Shown: positions 8,303-17,116, counted from the first letter of the stretch. The stretch is 64,000 nucleotides of DNA from Saccharothrix tamanrassetensis (GCF_014203665.1 NZ_JACHJN010000001.1:310001-374000), one strand, 5' to 3'. Notes: a model not told the origin generated them from the sequence alone. Numbers and translations: made by a program.

Positions 8303-9064
8303 CCCCCGGTCTCCGGCGAACCGGCACAGCGCGGCGGTGGCGTCGTCGTGCCGCTTCCCGACGAACCGCCCGTGCGGTGTCCGCCGCTCCGCCTGCCTGG
8401 TCAGCGAGATCACCTCGGCGGGCCCGGTCTCGTCCAGCGCCGAGACCAGGTCCCGCCACGACCAGTCGTACCGCTCCACCAGCCTGGTCACGCCGTCGGT
8501 GAGCAGGGCGGCGCGCCGGAGCCCGGCCACCGGCACCGTGCCGACCAGCGCGTGCCCGGCCGCCGCCGGGTTGTTGCCCGCCACCCAGAACCCGCCGGGG
8601 ACGTTGCGGCTGTGGCGCATGTCGGCCCAGGTGCCGGTGTACCGGGCCAACCGGTCGTCGGCGACCGTCGAGACCGTGCCGTCGTCCGCCTCCAGCACGA
8701 TGGGCGAGTCGCCGAGCACGAGGTAGTCGGCGTGCCGGTCGCGGTGCCGGAGGATGGCCGCGGTCGCCGAGGGGCTGCACAGGTTGGTCAGGTCGCAGGT
8801 GTCGGCGTGCGACCGCCCGACGGCGTCGAGGGCGTCGTGCAGGACGTCCGCCAGCGGGCGCGCCGCCGACGCGTCGAGCGCGAGCCGTCGGGCCAACGCG
8901 CCGGTCAGCTGCCGGGCGAACCAGCGGACGCCGTGCACGCAGCCGGTGTCCGTGTCGGGCTCGGCCGTGGCGCCGTCCAGGACCACCGCGAAGTCCGCCC
9001 CGGCCACCACCGAGTCCTCGTTGACCCCGCTGTCGCCCGCGTCGGTGGCGAAGATCGTCTCCAT
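8282..9064 (-). CDS. PP2C-family Ser/Thr protein phosphatase-like protein
   Basis: 260 residues. The metal-binding PP2C signature is visible: NEDS near the start, VVLDGAT, LLTDGVTR in the middle and HDDATAALC near the end. These place the Asp residues that hold the two Mn/Mg ions. PP2C enzymes dephosphorylate Ser/Thr, yet this one lies two bases behind the glycosyltransferase gene as last gene of the operon running from 17027. A role in acting on a biosynthetic phosphate or a regulator is possible but unknown. The 3' end overlaps the convergent LuxR-type gene. Confidence 0.75.
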   Translation of the reverse strand: METIFATDAGDSGVNEDSVVAGADFAVVLDGATAEPDTDTGCVHGVRWFARQLTGALARRLALDASAARPLADVLHDALDAVGRSHADTCDLTNLCSPSATAAILRHRDRHADYLVLGDSPIVLEADDGTVSTVADDRLARYTGTWADMRHSRNVPGGFWVAGNNPAAAGHALVGTVPVAGLRRAALLTDGVTRLVERYDWSWRDLVSALDETGPAEVISLTRQAERRTPHGRFVGKRHDDATAALCRFAGDRGSGVHRD

Positions 9065-9066
9065 GG

Positions 9067-10686
9067 TCAGTCCGCCTCGTAGGCCAGCCACTGGGCGACG
9101 GTCCGGATGCCGTCCGCCAGCCGGGCGGACGGCCCCGTCCCGCTCGGCGACGGTTCGCCCGGGTCCGGCAGGTCGATCTCGACCTGCCGGACCACCCGTG
9201 CGATCAGCTCCGCGAGTTGGCGGAGGGTGACCGGAGGGTCCACCGCCAGGTCCACGACGCCCGGTGGCCCGGGTGATTCGACCAGCGCCTCCAACGCGTT
9301 CCCGATGTCCCAGACGTGGACGAACCGGTACGGACCCAGGACCGGTCCCGTCACCCGCATCGGCTGCATCGTCATCGACCGGAGCACCAGGTCGTTCAGC
9401 GGTGAGCCGTCGACCAGGCCCGGCCCGTACGGCACCCCGAAGCGCAGCACCGATCCCCGCACCCGGATCCCGTCCTCGACGGCCTCCACGACCACCTCGT
9501 CCGGCTCGACGGCGCCCACCTCGGAACTCACCCGGACCCGGTGTCCCCGGTCGGTCAGGTCGTCGACCAGGGACCGCTTGAGCGGGCTGTCCGCGCCGGC
9601 GAAGACGACCCGCCGGCCCGACGTGGAGCGCGCCGGCGCCCGTGCCCCCGCGAACAGGGCTTCCCCGGCCGCCTCCCGCAACGGCACCTGGAGCCGCCGG
9701 AGCTCCGCCGCACCGAGGTCGGTGCACAGCCCGCCGGGGCCGAGCGAGTCGAGTGCCCTGTCCACCAACGGGTCCTCCCGCCAGTCCACCCGCGACCCGT
9801 GCCGGGCGCCGAGGAGTCCCAGCGCGTACCCGGTGCGCCAGAACGCCTCCAGCGCGTCGTCCGCGACCGCGCCGTCGGCGCGCAGCCGCTCGACCGCCGG
9901 GGCGGCGTCGAACTCCTTCCGGCAGTCCTCGGCGTCGACTCCCAGCAGTCGGGAATACCGTTCGTAGCCGATCGTCCGCCACCGGTCGCCGCGCCGGACC
10001 GAGCACAGCGCGAGGCCGTACTTGAAGAACGGCACGGCATCGGGTCGCAGGACGTCGTCCGCGCGCCACCGCGCGTCGGGCGCGGGCGCGGCGAAGCACG
10101 CGGACATGCGCAGGCCGTGCCGGTCGTTGCCGGAGATGCTGGGGAACTCGCCGTGCTCCACCAGGTTCGGCACGGCCAGGTAGGTGGACGCTCCGACGGA
10201 CCTGAGGTAGCGCGCCAGGATCACGTCGTCCGGCCACGTCCCGCCGTGCTCGCGGGCGTAGGCCGGGAACCCCGCGGCGATCCCGACCGGCAGGATCAGC
10301 GCCACGTTCGCGGTGTACTCGTCGGCCGGGGCGACCCACCGGACGCCCGCCAGCGCGCCCAGCCGGACGGCCGCGCCGTTGCGCGAGTTCCAGGCGTTGA
10401 ACAGCACGACCGCGGCGTCCGGCATCGCCGCGACGGCCCGTTCCGCCTGCTCGCGGAACCCGTCCGAGAGCCGGGCGTCGTCCTCCAGCACGAGGTGGTG
10501 GGTCGAGCCGGCGGGCACCTCCGACCACGCCCTGATCGACGTGCGCAGGCCGGTCGGCGGGCCGTCCGGGTCCGGGTCCGGCACGAGGGTCAGGAAACCC
10601 GGCGGCGCGGAGGCGATCAGCGAGCGGGCGGCGTCCAGTCGGCGCGGGTGCGCCATCACCGCCCCGGTCAGCCGGATGGGGCTCAT
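9067..10686 (-). CDS. Glycosyltransferase-like domain fused to NAD-epimerase-like domain
   Basis: 539 residues. Residues about 1-230 resemble GT25/LPS-type glycosyltransferases: an N-terminal VMAHPRR, THHLVLEDDARLSDGF with the acidic EDDA motif, and TWPDDVILARYL. Residues about 350-539 resemble a short-chain epimerase/dehydratase (RRVVFAGADSPLKRSLVDDL, LRFGVPYGPG, RFVHVWDIGNALEALV). The epimerase part is short: the glycine-rich loop is altered and no YxxxK is evident, so it may be structural or non-catalytic. ATG overlaps the stop of the PseB-like gene (ATGA). A transfer of the amino-sugar made by the two upstream enzymes is inferred. Confidence 0.6.
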   Translation of the reverse strand: MSPIRLTGAVMAHPRRLDAARSLIASAPPGFLTLVPDPDPDGPPTGLRTSIRAWSEVPAGSTHHLVLEDDARLSDGFREQAERAVAAMPDAAVVLFNAWNSRNGAAVRLGALAGVRWVAPADEYTANVALILPVGIAAGFPAYAREHGGTWPDDVILARYLRSVGASTYLAVPNLVEHGEFPSISGNDRHGLRMSACFAAPAPDARWRADDVLRPDAVPFFKYGLALCSVRRGDRWRTIGYERYSRLLGVDAEDCRKEFDAAPAVERLRADGAVADDALEAFWRTGYALGLLGARHGSRVDWREDPLVDRALDSLGPGGLCTDLGAAELRRLQVPLREAAGEALFAGARAPARSTSGRRVVFAGADSPLKRSLVDDLTDRGHRVRVSSEVGAVEPDEVVVEAVEDGIRVRGSVLRFGVPYGPGLVDGSPLNDLVLRSMTMQPMRVTGPVLGPYRFVHVWDIGNALEALVESPGPPGVVDLAVDPPVTLRQLAELIARVVRQVEIDLPDPGEPSPSGTGPSARLADGIRTVAQWLAYEAD

Positions 10687-11693
10687 GACGCCGACCACGC
10701 CCCTTCGAGGTCCAGCATCCTCCGCAGCTCGTCGATGGACAGCCACGCGTCGTTGGTGTCCGAGCGGTAGGTGAACCCCAGCGACACGGGCAGGCAGTAG
10801 CCGGCCGCCGTGTACCCGGTCACCCCGACCGTGGGCAGCACGATGTAGCGGTCCTCCAGCTGCAACGTCCGGTAGCTGTCCTCGGCCGCGATCATCTCCT
10901 CGTGCAGCTTCTCCCCCGGCCGCATGCCCACCTCGTAGGTCGGCATGCCGGGCGCGACCGCCTCCGCGAGGTCGGAGATCTTCATGCTCGGGATCCGGGG
11001 CACGAACAGCTCGCCGCCCCGCATGGTGGCGAAGCTGTCCACGGTGAACCTCACCGCCTGCTCCGGGGTGATCCAGAACCGGGTCATCCGCTTGTCGGTG
11101 ATCGGCAGCGTGCTGCCCTCCGCCACCAGCCGCCGGAACAGCGGCAGCACCGAGCCCCGGCTGCCCATCACGTTGCCGAAGCGGACCACCGAGAACAGCA
11201 CCCCGCGCTCGGACGCCCAGGCGTTGGCCGACGTGAACAGCTTGTCCGCCACCATCTTGGTCGCGCCGTACAGGTTGGTCGGGCTGGACGCCTTGTCGGT
11301 GGACAGCGCGACGACCTTGCGCACCCCGCACTCGACGGCGGCCTCCAGCACGTTCTGCGAGCCCTCGATGTTGGTCTTCGCGAACTCGAACGGGTGGTAC
11401 TCGGCGGTGTCGACCTGCTTGAGCGCGGCGGCGTGCACCACGTGGTCCACGCCCCGCATCGCGCGGATCACGCTGTCCCGGTCCCGGATGTCCCCGAGGA
11501 CCCACCGCACCCGGTCGTCGGCGCCGAACTCCTGGCGCATCTCGTACTGCTTCTGCTCGTCCCGGGAGAAGACCACGATCCGGTCGGGCTCGTGGTGGGC
11601 CAACAGGTGCCGGGCGAAGGCCCGACCCAACGAGCCCGTGCCGCCGGTGACGAGAACGGACGAATTCCGCAGGACACTCACTCTGACCCCCAT
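10683..11693 (-). CDS. UDP-N-acetylglucosamine 4,6-dehydratase, PseB/FlaA1-like
   Basis: 336 residues, full length. Extended SDR fold with NAD-binding VTGGTGSLGRAFARHLL, HAAALKQVDTAEYHP, and FGNVMGSRGSVLPLF, which are typical of polysaccharide-type UDP-HexNAc 4,6-dehydratases; the region ALSTDKASSPTNLYGATK carries the modified active-site motif of that family (lysines in STDKA and GATK). The product would be a 4-keto-6-deoxy-HexNAc nucleotide for the aminotransferase encoded just upstream. The start given is the ATG at 11693; a GTG at 11681 with GGGGGTCAGA in front is an alternative. Confidence 0.85.
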   Translation of the reverse strand: MGVRVSVLRNSSVLVTGGTGSLGRAFARHLLAHHEPDRIVVFSRDEQKQYEMRQEFGADDRVRWVLGDIRDRDSVIRAMRGVDHVVHAAALKQVDTAEYHPFEFAKTNIEGSQNVLEAAVECGVRKVVALSTDKASSPTNLYGATKMVADKLFTSANAWASERGVLFSVVRFGNVMGSRGSVLPLFRRLVAEGSTLPITDKRMTRFWITPEQAVRFTVDSFATMRGGELFVPRIPSMKISDLAEAVAPGMPTYEVGMRPGEKLHEEMIAAEDSYRTLQLEDRYIVLPTVGVTGYTAAGYCLPVSLGFTYRSDTNDAWLSIDELRRMLDLEGAWSAS

Positions 11694-11729
11694 CGATATC
11701 CAGGACGGTCCACTCGGCCCCTCAGCTCC

Positions 11730-12926
11730 TCAGCCCGCGTCCGGGGCGGTTCGCGCGGTGATCTCCGCCGCGTGCTCGTGGATCCGGCGGACCACCTCGC
11801 AGATCCGGTCGACCAGGTGTTCCGGCAGGTGCGAGTACAACGGCACGGCGAGCGCCCGGCCGGCGAGCTCCTCGCTGTGCGGCAACGACTTCCCGCTCGC
11901 GGCGAACCGCCGGTACGCGGTCTGCCGGTGCAGCGGCGGATCGAAGTACGCCCTGGTGGCCACGCCCTCGGCGCGCAGCGCGGCGGCCAGGGTGTCCCGG
12001 TCGAGCCCGAACCCGGACGCGGAGACGGTGAGGCAGAGGTCCTTGTAGGTGCTGCGCGCGCCGGGCGGGACGCGCTGGAACCCGATCCCCGGCAGGCCGG
12101 ACAGCCCGGCCCGGTAGCGGTCGGCCAGCTCCTGCCTGCGTTCGATCAGCGCGGGCAGGAGCGGCAGGTGGTGCCGGCCCAGCACGGCGGACAGCTCCGG
12201 CATCCGGGCGTTGAGGCCGACGAACCGGCTGTCGTAGTCGCCGGCGTTGCCGTAGTCGCGCCCGACCCGCAGCTCGCGGGCGAGTTCGCCGTCGTTCGTG
12301 GCGACGATGCCGCCCTCGCCGGTGGTGAACGGCTTGGTGGGGCTGAGGCTGAAGACCTCCGCCGTGCCGCGACCGCCGACCGGCGAACCGTCCGGGTACC
12401 GGCCGCCGAACGCCGCCGCCGCGTCGACCACCAGCGGGACGCCCCGCTCGGCCGCGATCTTGGCCAGCGCGTCGACGTCGCAGGGCGAGCCGAACGTGTG
12501 CACGGCGAGCAGCGCGGCCGTCCGGTCGGTCACCTCGTCGGCCACCCGTTCCGGGTCCACCGCGAACGTGTGCGGGTCGATGTCGGCGAACACCGGCTCC
12601 AGCCCGTTCCACACCACCGCGTGGCCGCTGGCCATGAACGTGAAGCTGGGCAGCACGACCTCGCCGTGCAGGTCCAGGCACCGCAGGGTCAGCATCAGAC
12701 CGCTGGTGCAGCTGGACACCAGGACCGCGTGCCCGACCCCGAGGAAGTCCGCCACCTCGCGTTCCAGCTCGGCCAGGTGGCGGCCCTTGGTGACGATCCC
12801 CGAGGACAGCACGTCGCGGAAGGTGGCCAGCAGGTCCGGGTCGGCGTCGAGAGTGGGCCGGGCCAGCGGCACCGGGTCGGTCAGGATCGGCGCACCGCCG
12901 AGGATGGCCGGTCTGGTCAGCTGCAT
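11730..12926 (-). CDS. DegT/DnrJ/EryC1 sugar aminotransferase
   Basis: 398 residues. PLP-dependent fold type I with the family motifs VLSSGIVTKGRHLAELE, VLVSSCTSGLML, VVLPSFTFMASGHAV, and the Schiff-base lysine in FSLSPTKPFTTGEGG. It should transaminate the 4-keto sugar nucleotide made by the PseB-like dehydratase, giving a 4-amino-4,6-dideoxy sugar (PseC/VioA-type chemistry). The ATG at 12926 has GGAGGACC before it and overlaps by 10 bases the end of the upstream LuxR-type gene. Sugar stereochemistry cannot be read from sequence. Confidence 0.85.
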   Translation of the reverse strand: MQLTRPAILGGAPILTDPVPLARPTLDADPDLLATFRDVLSSGIVTKGRHLAELEREVADFLGVGHAVLVSSCTSGLMLTLRCLDLHGEVVLPSFTFMASGHAVVWNGLEPVFADIDPHTFAVDPERVADEVTDRTAALLAVHTFGSPCDVDALAKIAAERGVPLVVDAAAAFGGRYPDGSPVGGRGTAEVFSLSPTKPFTTGEGGIVATNDGELARELRVGRDYGNAGDYDSRFVGLNARMPELSAVLGRHHLPLLPALIERRQELADRYRAGLSGLPGIGFQRVPPGARSTYKDLCLTVSASGFGLDRDTLAAALRAEGVATRAYFDPPLHRQTAYRRFAASGKSLPHSEELAGRALAVPLYSHLPEHLVDRICEVVRRIHEHAAEITARTAPDAG

Positions 12927-14053
12927 GGAGGTCCTCCGGGTGATGGGTCACCGGTCGGGGCGGGCTCGTTCGGTGAGGGCTCGTTCGGGACAGGCTCGTT
13001 CGGGACAGGCTCGGGCCGGGCTGGCCCGTCCGGAGTGGACTCGTTCGGGTCGGGCTCGTTCTGGGTGGGCTCGTTCGGGGTGGGCTCGACCAGGCCCGCC
13101 TTGGCGGCGGTGACGCCGGCCTGGAAGCGGCTGTCCGCCGACATGTCGCGCATGATGACCGCGATGTGGCGGCGCAGCGTGCGCTCGGAGATGCCGACCC
13201 GGCGGGCGATGGCGTTGTCGGTGAGGCCGGACGCGAGCAGCGCCAGGATGCTGGTCTTCAGCACGTCCAGCGCGTCGCTGTAGCCGGGCTGCCGGGGGCT
13301 GAACCGCATCGCGGACTGCCACGCGTGCTCGTGCACCCGGCAGAGGAACCCGCTGATCGCGGGTTCCTCCACCACCGCCACCGCGTGGCCGTCGCCGTCC
13401 TCGTCGCCGGGGGTGAGGATGAAGGCGATCCGGCGGTCGAACACGATGAAGCGCTCGAAGATGTCGCTGGAGGTGCGCACCTCGCCGCCGGCCTCGACCA
13501 CGTCGCGCAGGTAGGAACGGGTGACGGTGTCGCCGCGCCCGGTGTGCGGGTAGAGCAGCCGCACCCGCGCGCCCCGGCGGACCGCGTCCAGCATGAGCGG
13601 TCGGGCGTACCTGGCCTCCGGCGGCTCCTGCGCGATGCAGGTCTGCATCATCAGCACCTCGGATTCGCACTCGTGCGCGGCTTTGGCGAGTCGGGCCCGG
13701 ATGTCCCGGATGTCCCGGTAGACCCCGGTGGTCGGCCGTGCGGAGGACCCGCGCCGCGCCCGGCCGAAGGCGTCGGTGAACGGCAGCAGTTGCCGCTGGG
13801 CGCGTCGCAGGGGCAGGAACAGCTCCACCTGGGCCGTCTCGGGGCTGACCGCGACCAGCGGGTCGCCCTCCTCCAGCAGCCTGAGCCGACGCAGCACGCG
13901 CACCGCCCGCTCGAAGTCCGACCGCCGCGCCGCGAACTCGTCGGCGACCGCGGCGAACGCGACTCCGGGGTCGGCGAGGACTCGTTCGTAGACTTCGACG
14001 ACGAAGGCGTCCACCTCGTCGGGCACGGGTTCGCTGTCCGTCGGGACTCGCAT
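12917..14053 (-). CDS. LuxR-type regulator with PLD-like domain and PNEP-repeat tail
   Basis: 378 residues from the ATG at 14053 (GAGGAG before it); an ATG at 14068 that overlaps the exporter stop is an alternative. N-terminal helical region, then a PLD-like domain (MMQTCIAQEP, RRGARVRLLYPHTGRGD, IFERFIVFDRRIAFIL), then a LuxR-like HTH (SGLTDNAIARRVGISERTLRRH). This is the same layout as the protein at 7598-8302. The last 50 residues are an odd Pro/Asn/Glu-rich tail of repeated PNEP-like units encoded by a short tandem repeat. It lies inside the biosynthetic operon, so pathway control is likely. Confidence 0.75.
   Translation of the reverse strand: MRVPTDSEPVPDEVDAFVVEVYERVLADPGVAFAAVADEFAARRSDFERAVRVLRRLRLLEEGDPLVAVSPETAQVELFLPLRRAQRQLLPFTDAFGRARRGSSARPTTGVYRDIRDIRARLAKAAHECESEVLMMQTCIAQEPPEARYARPLMLDAVRRGARVRLLYPHTGRGDTVTRSYLRDVVEAGGEVRTSSDIFERFIVFDRRIAFILTPGDEDGDGHAVAVVEEPAISGFLCRVHEHAWQSAMRFSPRQPGYSDALDVLKTSILALLASGLTDNAIARRVGISERTLRRHIAVIMRDMSADSRFQAGVTAAKAGLVEPTPNEPTQNEPDPNESTPDGPARPEPVPNEPVPNEPSPNEPAPTGDPSPGGPPCS
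12957..13090. repeat. About nine imperfect 15-bp tandem repeats encoding the PNEP tail
   Basis: Units approximating GGCTCGTTCGGGRNN are repeated with a 15-base period in the 3' end of the LuxR-type gene. Because the period is a multiple of three, the frame is kept and each unit adds five residues, about NEP plus two variable ones. Such a minisatellite can vary in copy number between strains. Confidence 0.65.
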
Positions 14054-14067
14054 GAGCGCTCCTCGCA

Positions 14068-15294
14068 TCAGTTCACGCGGCGCAGGTTCCTGATGGCGGG
14101 CACGGCGAGCAGCAGCCCGGTGCACACCAGCCCCAGCACGGTCGACAGGGCCATCAGCTGCCGTGCGCCGACCAGTTCCGCCAGCGGTCCCGCCAACGAG
14201 CGGCCCAGGGCCAGCGCCAGCAGGGAACCCGCGACGTCGTAGGCGTAGACGCGGTTGAGCAGGTCCGACGGGATCTGCGTCTGCACCGTGGTCGACCAGA
14301 GCACCTGCCAGTAGGCCAGGCCGAACCCGGCCACCAGCCAGCCCGCGTAGAGCAGCAGCTCCGGCGGACGCAGCGCGGGGACGAACGGGTAGGCCACGAA
14401 CAACGCCCACCCCAGCGACCCGGCCAGCAGCGGCCGGGCCGCCTTGGTCCGCATCGCCAGCGCGCCGCCCAGCACACCGCCCGCGCCGAACAGGGCCATG
14501 CCGATCCCGAGCGCGGTCGAGCCGTGGTCCGCGACCACCAGTTCGGCGGCGACCGGCAGCGAGACGCCGGGCACGAAACACCCGTACACCAGCCAGATCG
14601 CGATGACGCCCCACAGCCAGGTGCGGGAACGGAAGTCCTGCCAGCCCTCCACGAGCTGGCGCCAGTACGACTCCGCGGTCCGCACCGCCTCCGCGCGGTC
14701 CATCCGCATCGCGACCAGGCAGACCGCGCTGACCCCGTACGTCGCGGCGTAGATGAAGAAGACCGTGCCCGCACCGAACGCGGTCACCAGCGCACCGGCC
14801 AGCGCGGGCCCGAGCACGCCCGCGAGCGCCTCCGAGATCCGCAGGACCCCGTTGGCCCGCTGCACGTCGGTGGCGATCTTGGGGATCATGCTCGCCACAC
14901 CGGGCTGGAACAGGGCGGTCGCGGCACCGCTGATGAACTGGAGCACCACGATGGTGACCAGGTCGGACGCGCCGAGCACGAAGGTGATCGCCATCGTGGC
15001 CTGCACGACGACCCGGACCACGTCGGCCAGCACCATCATCCGGCGCGGCGTGAACCGGTCCGCCAGGACCCCGCCCGCGAGCATGAACAAGGTCAGCGCG
15101 GCCATCCACGCGCCCAACGCGTACCCGACCCCGGTGATGCCGTGCCCGGCGGCCAGCACGCCCACGGACAGCGCGACCGGCAGCATCCCGTCGCCGAGCA
15201 TGGACGTGGTGCGGGCGCCGAAGTAGAGCCGGAAGTTGCCGGACCACAGGGACTTCGTGGCCGGATCGGTGACCGGCGTGGTGTCCGAGGTCAT
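14068..15294 (-). CDS. MFS exporter (enterobactin exporter/MFS_3-like)
   Basis: 408 residues with about 12 hydrophobic segments. The loop motif GGVLADRFTPRRMMVLAD between helices 2 and 3 is the MFS signature, and the protein resembles the EntS/MFS_3 drug-efflux group (opening LWSGNFRLYFGARTTSMLGDG). It probably exports the product of the locus or gives self-resistance. The ATG overlaps the stop of the condensation-domain gene (ATGA), so the two are translated together. Confidence 0.82.
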   Translation of the reverse strand: MTSDTTPVTDPATKSLWSGNFRLYFGARTTSMLGDGMLPVALSVGVLAAGHGITGVGYALGAWMAALTLFMLAGGVLADRFTPRRMMVLADVVRVVVQATMAITFVLGASDLVTIVVLQFISGAATALFQPGVASMIPKIATDVQRANGVLRISEALAGVLGPALAGALVTAFGAGTVFFIYAATYGVSAVCLVAMRMDRAEAVRTAESYWRQLVEGWQDFRSRTWLWGVIAIWLVYGCFVPGVSLPVAAELVVADHGSTALGIGMALFGAGGVLGGALAMRTKAARPLLAGSLGWALFVAYPFVPALRPPELLLYAGWLVAGFGLAYWQVLWSTTVQTQIPSDLLNRVYAYDVAGSLLALALGRSLAGPLAELVGARQLMALSTVLGLVCTGLLLAVPAIRNLRRVN

Positions 15295-17027
15295 CGCGGC
15301 CCACCCCGTCCGCTGCTGCTGGAGACGACCAGGCGGGCGCGCCAGCCGCCGGCGTCGGCCGGGTCGTCGGGCGGGCTCGCGCAGACCACGTACTCGTGCG
15401 GGGTGATGGCGGTGACCCGTCCGGGCAGCCGTTCCACGCACTGCCGGTGGACGTCCTCGGGGTCCGCCGGACCGGTCAGGTAGCACACCAGCCGGTAGCC
15501 GGCGGCCTCGTCGGGCACCGCCTCCACGAAGTGCGGCCGATCGCCGAGGACGTCGGCGAGCAGGCCGCGCACCGCGTCGATCTCGATCCAGCACGAGTCG
15601 GCCGGGTACCAGCCCTCGCCGCGCGTCACCGGTCGGAGCGCGGTCGAGCCGGCCACCTCCTTGAGCGGTAGGTCACGTTCGGCGGCGGCGCGCAGCAGCC
15701 GCAGGAGGGCGCGGCCGAACTCCGTCACCTCGTCCCGGTCCAGGCACACCGGGTCGACCAGGAACGTCACGTCCAGCTCCTCGTCCAGCCGGTAGACGTA
15801 GACCACGAACCGGGACGGGACGTTCTCCGGCGGCAGCCACTCCAGGCTCGCGTCGAGCTCGGCGTCGTCGGTCTCGAGGTCGGTGCCGCCGGGGATCCAC
15901 ACCCAGGGCAGGCGGTTGAGGGCGGACCGCTCGACGTCACCGGTTCCCGTCAACGGGCTCATGTCGTTGAACACGACGTCACGGGCGTAGCTCGCACCGC
16001 GTTCCGCCGTGACCCGCGTGATGACGTCCCAGACGACCGCCGGGTCGTACCAGGCGGCACGGTAGGCGGCCAGGGACTGCGCGCGGACGTCGTGCACCAG
16101 TTCGTCGAAGGTTCCGGTCTCCGGCACGGGCACGGACAGCAGGGCGTCCTGGGAGATCGTGCCGAACAGGTCGGCCAGCTGTTGGAACGCGCGGTTGCCG
16201 TACAGGGAGGTCGTGACACAGGTCGACTGCCCGGTGCGGTGGCAGACCAGCGCGTTGACGGCGGCCAGCAGGATCGTCGAAGCGCTCGCGGCGGTCCGTT
16301 CGGAGACGGCCGCGAGGTGTGCCATCACGGCGCGGGACCGGATGCGCAGGCCGGGGTGGTGCCAGTCGGTCTTGGCCGAGGTCTTCGCGGCGGGCACGGG
16401 GAACATCGCCTGCGGCACCTCGCGCAGCCGGGCCTCCCAGTACCGGGCCGAGGCCTGCGCGAGTCGCCGCACGAACGGCTTCTGCTCGAACTCCACCACG
16501 TCCAGCGGCTGCGGCCCGGCGGGTGGGAGCTCCCGGCCCGCCGTCAACGCCGACCACTCCCGCAACAGGATCTCGCACGTGGCGACGTCCATCGCGGTGT
16601 GGCTGACCACCCACACCAGGTGGCGCGCGACGCCGTCCACGGTCACGACCGCCACCCGCAGCGGTGGCGCCTCCTGGAGGTCGAACCACCGGCCGCGGAA
16701 CCGCTTCGCCGTCCGTTCGGCGGTGGCCCGCGCGTCGCCGTCGGCTTCGACCAGCTCGACCAGCAGCTCACCGGAACCCGCGACGTGCTGTGTCACCTCA
16801 GGTCCGAGCCGGTAGGTGGTGCGCAGTGACTCGTGCCGCCGGAGGAGCACTTCGACGAATCCGACGACCTCGGCCGGCGGCAGGTCCGGCACGGGGAACA
16901 CCATGGCGAGGTTGTTGCGCGTCGGGTCGTCGTCGACGGTGATGGCGCGCAGGATGTTCGCGTGGCCGAAAGCCAACGGCCCGCTCCGTTCCCGCTCGCC
17001 CGAGTAGCACGCCGAAAGTCGGTGCAT
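15291..17027 (-). CDS. Free-standing NRPS-type condensation domain protein
   Basis: 578 residues. The first about 440 resemble a condensation domain with the catalytic motif VSHTAMD (His143, Asp147); the usual double His is SH here, but the catalytic second His and the Asp remain. FDLQEAPPLRVAVV and a TTSLYGNRAFQQLADLFG segment match the C-domain core. No adenylation or carrier domain is attached; the last about 100 residues are of unknown nature. Such proteins join a carrier-bound acyl/aminoacyl group to a free amine or alcohol. The start is the ATG at 17027 with GAGGTGAG upstream. It is the first gene of the operon with exporter and amino-sugar genes, and may act on the ACP encoded at 1738-2382. 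Confidence 0.75.
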   Translation of the reverse strand: MHRLSACYSGERERSGPLAFGHANILRAITVDDDPTRNNLAMVFPVPDLPPAEVVGFVEVLLRRHESLRTTYRLGPEVTQHVAGSGELLVELVEADGDARATAERTAKRFRGRWFDLQEAPPLRVAVVTVDGVARHLVWVVSHTAMDVATCEILLREWSALTAGRELPPAGPQPLDVVEFEQKPFVRRLAQASARYWEARLREVPQAMFPVPAAKTSAKTDWHHPGLRIRSRAVMAHLAAVSERTAASASTILLAAVNALVCHRTGQSTCVTTSLYGNRAFQQLADLFGTISQDALLSVPVPETGTFDELVHDVRAQSLAAYRAAWYDPAVVWDVITRVTAERGASYARDVVFNDMSPLTGTGDVERSALNRLPWVWIPGGTDLETDDAELDASLEWLPPENVPSRFVVYVYRLDEELDVTFLVDPVCLDRDEVTEFGRALLRLLRAAAERDLPLKEVAGSTALRPVTRGEGWYPADSCWIEIDAVRGLLADVLGDRPHFVEAVPDEAAGYRLVCYLTGPADPEDVHRQCVERLPGRVTAITPHEYVVCASPPDDPADAGGWRARLVVSSSSGRGGPR

Positions 17028-17089
17028 TTCTCACCTCATGAGTGGAGCCGCGGATGACGTCGATGCGTTCGCGTCGCCGAACCAGGCCG

Positions 17090-17116
17090 AAACTATGGGC
17101 GGCCGGTACCGGTCAA
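17090..17116 (-). promoter_or_regulatory. Candidate promoter of the condensation-domain operon
   Basis: On the minus strand TTGACC (17116-17111) and TAGTTT (17095-17090) are separated by 15 bases, and the perfect palindrome CCGGTACCGG (17103-17112) overlaps the -35 side. The position, 63 bases upstream of the first start codon, is suitable. The spacing is shorter than ideal. Confidence 0.35.
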
